Shown piece by piece: positions 51,393 through 57,169 of a stretch of DNA of 57,169 bases. This DNA comes from Rhodocyclales bacterium (GTDB taxonomy: Bacteria; Pseudomonadota; Gammaproteobacteria; Burkholderiales; Rhodocyclaceae), in assembly GCA_028292485.1 (NCBI GenBank), contig JAQGMG010000050.1:1-57169 (forward strand), in the 5' to 3' direction. The notes under the pieces were generated by a model, which worked only from the letters and a program-made list of their open reading frames with translations, ran no database searches and was not told where the DNA came from. The number at the start of each line of letters is the position of its first letter. Position 1 is the first letter of the stretch. Made by a program: the position numbers and the translations under genes.

Positions 51393-54272
51393 ATGACACC
51401 TCGCGCAACGCTGAGACTGCAATTCCGTCGTGAGTTCAAACTGGATGACGCAACACACCGCGTCGACCAGTTCGCGGCACTGGGCCTGAGTCACGTTTAT
51501 GCCTCTCCCCTGCAACGGGCCCGCGAGGGCTCGACGTATGGCTATGACATCGTCGACTACGCCAGCATCAATCCCGAGCTCGGTGGCGAGCCCGCGCTGC
51601 GGCGCCTCGCGGCGGCCCTGCGCGAGCGCGGCATGGGCCTGATCCTCGACATCGTGCCCAACCATATGGCCACCTCGTATGAAAACACCTGGTGGCGGCA
51701 GGTGCTCGAGGGCGGCAACAGCAGCCCGTACGCGGACTATTTCGACATCGACTGGCAGTCGACCGATCCTGTCCTGCAGGGCAAGGTGCTGGCCCCTTTC
51801 CTGGGTCAATCGTATGGCGAAGCACTTGTCAGCGGCGACCTGAAGCTGCGGGTCGACGCCGAGACCGGCGCCCTCTTCATCGAGTACTTCACACAGCGCT
51901 TTCCGGTCGCGCTGCGCGACTACGCCGCGATTCTCGGTGCCAGTGGCGAGGCCCGCTGCAAGCGGCTTGCCGCCCTGTTCGCCGACCTTGGCGCCGGTAC
52001 GATCAACAATCGCTATGCCGATGAGGCGCGCCGCGCGGTGGCGTCGGAGATCGCGAATGGCGCCAACGACGCAATAACCAACGTGATTGCACAGTATTCA
52101 CCGCAGACCGCCGAAGGACAGGCACGTCTGCACCGCCTGCTCGAACGCCAGCACTACCGGCTTGCCTGGTGGCGCAACGCCGCCGAGGAGATCAACTGGC
52201 GGCGCTTCTTCGAGGTCAGCGATCTGATCGGCATGCGTGTCGATCGCAATGAAGTATTCCGCGATCAGCATGCACTTGTTTTCAAGCTGTATGCCGAAGG
52301 CATCATCGACGGCGTACGTGTCGACCACGTCGACGGCCTTGCCAACCCGCGCATGTATTGCCAGCAACTACGCGAACAGCTGGAAGCCCTCGCGCCACGC
52401 AGGCAGGCAATCGGCCTGTCGACCGCGCCATACATCATTGTCGAGAAGATTCTCAGCGACAACGAGGTGTTGCCTGCCGACTGGCAAGTCGATGGCAATA
52501 CCGGCTATGACTTCATGGACGAGGTCTCCAGCGTGCTGCACGACGAAGCCGGTGCGGAGCCACTCGAGGCGCTATGGCGCGAGCTTTCACAGCAGAAGCA
52601 TACGTTCAGGGAAAACTTGCACGCCGCGCGTCACCAGCTATTGACGGAGCATTTCGTCGCCGAATTCGAAGCGGCTATCCGCCTCCTGCACCGCATCGCC
52701 CGTTCGAACATGGACACCCGCGATGTAAGCCGGGGCAGCCTGCGCCGCGCGCTGCATGCCTTGCTCGTATGCTTCCCCACCTACCGCCTGTACGGTGAAA
52801 AATCGGGGCGGCAGCCCGGCGATGCAGCGGCCCTGCAGGAAGCACTGGAAGGAGCGCACGCCATGCTGCGCGTCAGTGACCACGCGACCCTGGCGCTGCT
52901 CGATCAATGGCTGGGCGGCAAACCGCCTGCCTCGGCGACGACCGACTTCGAAGTCGAGCTGCGTTGCCGCGCAATGGTCAAGTTCCAGCAACTGACGCCG
53001 CCGCTGGCCGCCAAGTCGCTGGAAGATACCGTCTTCTATCGCTACGGCCGGCTCCTGTCGCGCAACGAAGTCGGCAGCAATCCGCAACGCCTGGCGCGCA
53101 GCGTCGGGGAATTCCATGAATGCAACCTGCGGCGCCAGGCGAGCTTTCCGCACAGCCTGCTGGCAACCGCCTCGCACGATCACAAACGCGGTGAAGACAC
53201 CCGTGCGCGGCTCACCGTTCTCAGCGAAATCCCGCAGGTATGGCAGGCCGCCGCGACACGCTGGCGAGCCATCAATGCCGCCTTGCGCAGCAGCGAAGGC
53301 AGCAGTGACGAAATGCCCGATGCATGCGATGAGTACATGCTCTACCAGATGCTGGTCGCCGCCTGGCCGCCTGGCCTGCAACCGGACGACCTCGATGGAT
53401 TGCGCGAGCTTGCCGCACGGCTGGCCGACTGGCAGCAGAAGGCCATGCGCGAGGCCAAGGCACGCTCGGACTGGATGCTGCCGAATACCGCTTACGAGGA
53501 AGCCAGTCGTGCCTTCATCTCGCACGCGCTGGGGCTGGTCGAAGGTGTCGAGCCGACGACCTTTGCCAGTGCATTCGCCAGAGACGTGGCCGCTTTCGTA
53601 ACGCGCATCGAATGTGCCGGCGTGATCAACAGCCTGAGTCAGGCCTTGTTGCGCATGACCTGCCCCGGCATTCCCGACCTTTACCAGGGCACCGACCGCT
53701 GGGACTTCAGCCTGGTGGACCCGGACAATCGCCGCCCCATCACTTATGACGAACAGATCATGTTCGAAGGCGGTTGCGTCACTTGCGATTGCGCTGCGCG
53801 ATTGCTCGAAAACTGGCGCGACGGTCGCATCAAGGAGCAGGTAGTTGCCTCGGCGCTCAACCTGCGCAAGCAGGCACCATCGATTTTCGAGGGCGCCTAT
53901 GTGCCGCTGGAAATCGAGGGACCGCGCGCCGCACATGCGCTGGCATTCGCTCGTCATGACGGGGCGCAGTGGGTCGTCGTCATCGCCACGCGCCTGTCAG
54001 CCAATCTGCTCGGCGACACCAATCTACCCAGGCTGGACGCAGCGGGCTGGGAAGAAACCCGCGTGCGCCTGCCCGATGCGCTATGCACCGCCATGCAGGG
54101 GCAGCAGTTCGGCGACGCCTTGCTGCACAGGAAAATCCGCGTCGTCGAAGACTGCATCCGCCTTGCAGATGCCCTGGACGTGCTGCCGATTGCCTTGCTG
54201 GCAAGCATGGACATTGCCCCTGCAGGCAGAAATCACGAAAAGAACGACAAGAAGGGTAATTACATACTTTGA
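51393..54272 (+). CDS. treY: Maltooligosyltrehalose synthase
   Basis: 959 residues from ATG 51393 (MTPRATLRLQ), though no strong ribosome binding site lies in front. GH13 subfamily 26: STYGYDIVDYASINPELGGE early, Asp311 in IDGVRVDHVDGL, Glu351 in IIVEKILSD, and the family block SHDHKRGEDTRARL, which reads ASHDHKRGEDTRAR. It rearranges the reducing end of maltodextrin to trehalose. The usual partner TreZ (releasing free trehalose) is not in the window, nor are GlgX or MalQ. A 166-base gap separates it from glgB, so it is probably the last gene of the operon. Confidence 0.93.
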   Translation: MTPRATLRLQFRREFKLDDATHRVDQFAALGLSHVYASPLQRAREGSTYGYDIVDYASINPELGGEPALRRLAAALRERGMGLILDIVPNHMATSYENTWWRQVLEGGNSSPYADYFDIDWQSTDPVLQGKVLAPFLGQSYGEALVSGDLKLRVDAETGALFIEYFTQRFPVALRDYAAILGASGEARCKRLAALFADLGAGTINNRYADEARRAVASEIANGANDAITNVIAQYSPQTAEGQARLHRLLERQHYRLAWWRNAAEEINWRRFFEVSDLIGMRVDRNEVFRDQHALVFKLYAEGIIDGVRVDHVDGLANPRMYCQQLREQLEALAPRRQAIGLSTAPYIIVEKILSDNEVLPADWQVDGNTGYDFMDEVSSVLHDEAGAEPLEALWRELSQQKHTFRENLHAARHQLLTEHFVAEFEAAIRLLHRIARSNMDTRDVSRGSLRRALHALLVCFPTYRLYGEKSGRQPGDAAALQEALEGAHAMLRVSDHATLALLDQWLGGKPPASATTDFEVELRCRAMVKFQQLTPPLAAKSLEDTVFYRYGRLLSRNEVGSNPQRLARSVGEFHECNLRRQASFPHSLLATASHDHKRGEDTRARLTVLSEIPQVWQAAATRWRAINAALRSSEGSSDEMPDACDEYMLYQMLVAAWPPGLQPDDLDGLRELAARLADWQQKAMREAKARSDWMLPNTAYEEASRAFISHALGLVEGVEPTTFASAFARDVAAFVTRIECAGVINSLSQALLRMTCPGIPDLYQGTDRWDFSLVDPDNRRPITYDEQIMFEGGCVTCDCAARLLENWRDGRIKEQVVASALNLRKQAPSIFEGAYVPLEIEGPRAAHALAFARHDGAQWVVVIATRLSANLLGDTNLPRLDAAGWEETRVRLPDALCTAMQGQQFGDALLHRKIRVVEDCIRLADALDVLPIALLASMDIAPAGRNHEKNDKKGNYIL

Positions 54273-54317
54273 CGTGCTGAACGGCAAAACACGTTTGGCA
54301 ATCCGATTTCCAGAAAA

Positions 54318-54398
54318 CGTCATTCCCGCGGAAGCGGGAATCCACTTCTACGTGAGGTCCGTGCCACCTGGTGGATTCCCGCTTCCGCGGGAATGACG
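54318..54398. repeat. Palindromic repeat R1, copy e
   Basis: Arms CGTCATTCCCGCGGAAGCGGG/CCCGCTTCCGCGGGAATGACG, spacer about 35 bases. Lies in the gap treY-mscS, both + strand; possible terminator/attenuator for treY. Confidence 0.85.
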
Positions 54399-54475
54399 AA
54401 AATTGAGGCTTGGCAAAGCTCTGCAGTAAAAAGCCATCGCGGCAATGACCAGGGACGCAACGAAAGAATCCGGCC

Positions 54476-55579
54476 ATGAAAGACTTCTATCACTTCCTCC
54501 ACCTGCTCTCGCAAAGCCACGGCTGGTTCGGCACCGCTCTGGTCGCCCTGCTCGCCGTCGTTGTCGCGCTATGCGTTCACGGCATCGGCGGGACGGTGCT
54601 GCGGCGGCTGGCGGGCCACCGCATCTTTCTGTCGTCGGTGGTCAAGCGCACCTATCGCCCGAGCCGCCTGGTGCTCATCTTCTTCGCGCTTGAATTTGCC
54701 TGGCGCCTGGCACCCGACAGCGTGGATGCCATCGAGACAGTACGCCGCGCCAACACTGTCTGCCTGATCAGCTCGCTTACCTGGTTCGCCGTGTCGTGGG
54801 TGATGGCGCTTGCCGACACCGTGATCGCCCTGCACCCGACCAACGTCGACGACAACCTGCAAGCGCGCCGTGTGCTGACGCAAGCACGTGTGCTGACGCG
54901 CAGCCTGATTTTCGTGATCGTCCTGCTGGGCGTTTCCTTCGCGCTACTGACCTTGCCCGGCGTACGCCAGCTCGGCGCCAGCATCCTCGCCTCAGCGGGT
55001 ATTGCCGGCGTGGTAGCAGGTATCGCCGCGCGCCCGGTACTCGGCAATTTCATCGCCGGCCTGCAGCTCGCATTCTCCCAGCCCATGCGCATCGATGACG
55101 TCATCATCGTCGAAGGCGAATGGGGCCGCGTCGAGGAAATTACCGGGACTTACGTGGTGATGGCGCTGTGGGACGAGCGACGCCTGATCATTCCCTTGCA
55201 GTGGTTCATCGAGCACCCGTTCCAGAACTGGACACGCAGCAGCACCCATCTGCTGGGTACCGTATTCCTGTGGGTCGATTTCCGCGCCCCGCTCGACAAG
55301 CTGCGCGCCGAGCTCGAGCGTTGCTGCCACGGCGACAAGGACTGGGACGGCCGCGTATGCGTATTGCAAGTGACTGACGCCAACGACAAAGCCATGCAGG
55401 TACGCCTGCTGGTCAGCGCTGCCAATGCGCCGAGGAGCTTCGATCTCTGCTGCCGCATGCGGGAAGCGCTGATCGGCTACATGCAACGCGAGCTGCCGGA
55501 TTGCCTGCCGCTGACACGCGTGGAAAAGCCCGTGCCAGACAAGGTCCCCGAAAACCTTTCCGTAACAATCCAGCCCTAG
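54476..55579 (+). CDS. MscS-family mechanosensitive channel
   Basis: 367 residues. Four N-terminal membrane helices (LVALLAVVVALCVHGIGGTV; RLVLIFFALEFAW; VCLISSLTWFAVSWVMALAD; LIFVIVLLGVSFALLTLPGV), the pore-lining helix region ASILASAGIAGVVAGIAARP, then the MscS beta domain VLGNFIAGLQLAFSQPMRID, VIIVEGEWGRVEEI and TYVVMALWDERRLIIPLQWF. It opens on hypo-osmotic shock and releases solutes such as trehalose and glutamate, fitting the preceding osmolyte genes. The ribosome binding site is weak (GAAAGAA 8 bases upstream). Confidence 0.9.
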   Translation: MKDFYHFLHLLSQSHGWFGTALVALLAVVVALCVHGIGGTVLRRLAGHRIFLSSVVKRTYRPSRLVLIFFALEFAWRLAPDSVDAIETVRRANTVCLISSLTWFAVSWVMALADTVIALHPTNVDDNLQARRVLTQARVLTRSLIFVIVLLGVSFALLTLPGVRQLGASILASAGIAGVVAGIAARPVLGNFIAGLQLAFSQPMRIDDVIIVEGEWGRVEEITGTYVVMALWDERRLIIPLQWFIEHPFQNWTRSSTHLLGTVFLWVDFRAPLDKLRAELERCCHGDKDWDGRVCVLQVTDANDKAMQVRLLVSAANAPRSFDLCCRMREALIGYMQRELPDCLPLTRVEKPVPDKVPENLSVTIQP

Positions 55580-55613
55580 TCTGACGCGCTTGCTACCCAG
55601 GTCTGCAAGCGCC

Positions 55614-56000
55614 CTAAACCCATTCGACAAAAATCGCAGCGCCTTGCATCAGAGGCTCATCATCAAGTGCAATCGTGAGCTGCGCGGTGCCATAGGGCAA
55701 TGCAATGTTACTGACCGGATCCACCTGCGTCGGCGAGAAGCGCTGTTGTAATTGCTCGTAAAAATACGGCCATGCGCCTTGCATGAAGGCCACCAAGTTT
55801 GGATGTGCGCAAAGGTCGGTCTGAATCTCCAGGCTGATATCGTCCCACCACTTGTGGGCGTAAACAGGTTTTCCGCCCATCAAGACGGAGAGACACCACA
55901 CCACACAAAAACGGAAACGAGCATCGGTTTCCGGCGAGGCCGGAAATCGCAGACGCATACCTTCCTGCAACAGCACTGAAGTCTCTCCAAGAGTATTCAT
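55614..56000 (-). CDS. Uncharacterised protein, copy B (paralogue of 8909-9289)
   Basis: 128 residues from ATG 56000 (MNTLGETSVLLQEG), preceded by AGAGG; ORF open to 56033. Same protein as copy A with scattered changes (e.g. VDLVSN vs VDPVSN, CGDEPLIRGVA vs LDDEPLMQGAA) and shorter C-terminus. Mostly conservative changes suggest selection, so the gene is probably functional in both places. It ends a minus-strand run that starts with the Sel1-repeat gene at the right edge, mirroring the left end of the window. Confidence 0.68.
   Translation of the reverse strand: MNTLGETSVLLQEGMRLRFPASPETDARFRFCVVWCLSVLMGGKPVYAHKWWDDISLEIQTDLCAHPNLVAFMQGAWPYFYEQLQQRFSPTQVDPVSNIALPYGTAQLTIALDDEPLMQGAAIFVEWV
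55618..55983 (-). repeat. Long inverted repeat, right copy
   Basis: 366 bases, reverse complement matches 8911-9276 at about 92% by hand. See the left copy. Confidence 0.85.
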
Positions 56001-56008
56001 TGAAGCCT

Positions 56009-56194
56009 CTAAAGTGTGGCCGCTGGAACCCACGCATCCTTGCGCAGTTTCATGCTGATGGCTATCCGCATCTTGAATTTGCTCAAGCTATTCTCCCGTT
56101 CGGTGTGGCTGATGTAGGCGTAGCGCGGAAAGTGCGAGCTGCCGGCAAGGCGGATAATGAGTCCTGCTTGATGGCCGAGAACACCTCCAAGGAT
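56009..56194 (-). other. Open stretch between small genes, possible gene remnant
   Basis: 61 codons in the same frame as the 91-residue ORF, after its TGA stop at 56195-56197, ending with TAG at 56009. It has no start codon with a ribosome binding site, yet reads protein-like (RLAGSSHFPRYAYISHTERE). Either the C-terminal part of a broken gene or chance. Confidence 0.3.
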
Positions 56195-56470
56195 TCAATC
56201 GTTTTGCTCACCATCATTTTTGCGCTGCTTACTGCGTAGAGAATGGAAACTTCCAACTATTGCAACACAGAAAAATGACAAAGGGACTGTCCATCCCGTG
56301 AATAAATAAATCATGGCCACTACCTGGACGATAGTTGACCAGTCTGACGTTGGGCAGTTTTCCTGCGGCGCTCCGCCCCCATCTCCAAGCACACCCCACT
56401 GAATATATATGCCGAAGCACCCCATAAAATTGCCGAGATTGCAAACAGACCCCATGCATGCAATAGGCAT
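56195..56470 (-). CDS. Small Cys-rich membrane protein
   Basis: 91 residues. Cys-rich N-terminus (CMGSVCNLGNFMGCFGIYIQ), Gly-rich loop, then a long hydrophobic stretch (STIVQVVAMIYLFTGWTVPL followed by SFFCVAIVG) that could be one or two membrane helices, and a charged tail. No recognised family. Lies between the Sel1 gene and copy B on the same strand. No good ribosome binding site before the ATG at 56470; a later ATG (MGSVCNL) is possible. Confidence 0.5.
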   Translation of the reverse strand: MPIACMGSVCNLGNFMGCFGIYIQWGVLGDGGGAPQENCPTSDWSTIVQVVAMIYLFTGWTVPLSFFCVAIVGSFHSLRSKQRKNDGEQND

Positions 56471-56624
56471 TTTTTATAGCACTCTAGTTCTTCCCAAATC
56501 GTTACAATTCAACCTTTCCTGAGATTTCCGGCTTCTGAAGCGTTGTGTTCTGCCGGTCTAGTGCAGGCCGAAAAAAGGCACAAGCAAATTATCACCATCC
56601 ATGTCTTTGGCATTCTCTCGCGCA

Positions 56625-57169
56625 CTATCCAGGCATCTTCTTCGGGGGAAGTGGACAAATGCGATCCAAGTCAGGAAAGGTCTTGGTCTTGTCTGCGTCG
56701 GAGGCCGCTTCTAAGCCTGCGTAGCATGTTGAACGTTGTGGGTCGGGTTCTATTCCGTACTCGCCTTGGCGAAATATTTTTCCCAATTTGAAAAGTGATT
56801 GGTTGTGTCCAAGTTTTCCACCGTCTTGGAAGGCGCGCATCGCTTTCTGGATGTCTTTGATCGTGATTTCGTAGTAGATTCCAAGTTCATATCCAGCTTC
56901 GGCCAAACCTTGGCCCAGTGCACACTTCAATGCCGATTCGGCTATGGGCAGTACGCGAGGTCGAACAGACGGATCGTCGATTCGAAGCAAATTCTTTCCG
57001 ACGGACAACTGCCCTTGAGGACTTCCCATATCTGCAGCCTTGCGGAAATAAGCCAACGCAGCTTTCTTGTCCTGCTTGACGCCAATGCCCTGTTCGAGAA
57101 ATACGCCCATCTGGTAATACCCCGCAGGTACGTTAAGTCTTATCACCTTCTCTACGTACTCGACGGCAA
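56625..57169 (-). CDS. Sel1/TPR-repeat protein, 3' part (runs off window edge)
   Basis: 180 residues visible; the frame is open at the window edge, so the start lies outside. Sel1-like repeats: YYQMGVFLEQGIGVKQDKKA plus ALAYFRKAADMGSPQGQLSV, then AGYELGIYYEITIKDIQKAM and GHNQSLFKLGKIFRQGEYGI. The C-terminus (FPDLDRICPLPPKKMPG) resembles the DUF6396 extension of Sel1 proteins often found near VgrG or effector genes. It may be a T6SS-associated adaptor or immunity factor; the start is not visible. Confidence 0.72.
   Translation of the reverse strand, partial: AVEYVEKVIRLNVPAGYYQMGVFLEQGIGVKQDKKAALAYFRKAADMGSPQGQLSVGKNLLRIDDPSVRPRVLPIAESALKCALGQGLAEAGYELGIYYEITIKDIQKAMRAFQDGGKLGHNQSLFKLGKIFRQGEYGIEPDPQRSTCYAGLEAASDADKTKTFPDLDRICPLPPKKMPG

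Noticed and set aside
54412-54426. TTGGCAAAGCTCTGCA before the mscS gene as sigma-54 promoter
   Set aside because: GG-GC spacing is one base short and the -12 element is poor.

Overview
The window is about 57 kb of GC-rich proteobacterial chromosome with a betaproteobacterial (Burkholderiales, possibly Oxalobacteraceae) flavour. Grounds are a type VI secretion (T6SS) VgrG with a phospholipase D effector, YqjD/YqjE-like membrane proteins, a GlgE/TreS/GlgB/TreY cluster and sigma-54 regulators. No rRNA, tRNA, CRISPR array or insertion sequence was seen. The exact taxon cannot be fixed by eye.

Left end (1-9.3 kb, all + strand): a T6SS effector module of visibly lower GC. It holds the C-terminal part of VgrG, a two-HKD phospholipase D toxin, three tandem Tli4-like immunity paralogues (the third frameshifted), an orphan copy of the toxin C-terminus, a fourth immunity paralogue, and a small unknown gene. 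A second copy of that small gene, about 92% identical in DNA and inverted, sits at 55.6 kb beside a Sel1-repeat gene and a small membrane protein. The two copies bracket the central 46 kb as inverted repeats.

Centre (9.4-41 kb): a dense envelope and stress region. It encodes a divergent Nramp transporter, a zinc metallopeptidase, a DUF2383 protein, a PAS histidine kinase overlapping a receiver protein, topoisomerase IB, YqjD/E/K-like proteins, an SDR dehydrogenase, a PRC-barrel protein, a cardiolipin-synthase-like PLD, four BON proteins, two glycosyltransferases with a DUF2334 deacetylase-like protein and a PAP2 phosphatase, a DUF326 Cys-rich protein, a divergent EgtD-like methyltransferase, AsmA, YihY, and an AI-2E-type permease. 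Small proteins with good ribosome binding sites lie between them.

Right centre (41.7-55.6 kb): glgA, glgE, treS-maltokinase fusion, glgB and treY in one direction with short gaps or overlaps, then a MscS-type channel. This is an alpha-glucan/trehalose osmoprotection cluster.

Regulation: the region encodes its own sigma-54 (RpoN paralogue) and two sigma-54 activators, one lacking a receiver domain. By hand I found 13 well-spaced -24/-12 (GG-N10-GC) elements, correctly oriented upstream of genes here, including rpoN itself, BON, PRC-barrel, yqjD-like, DUF326, AsmA, glgA and several small-protein genes. My main inference is a self-contained sigma-54 envelope/osmotic-stress regulon. Two dispersed palindromic repeat families lie mostly in gaps between convergent genes and in places supply stop codons.
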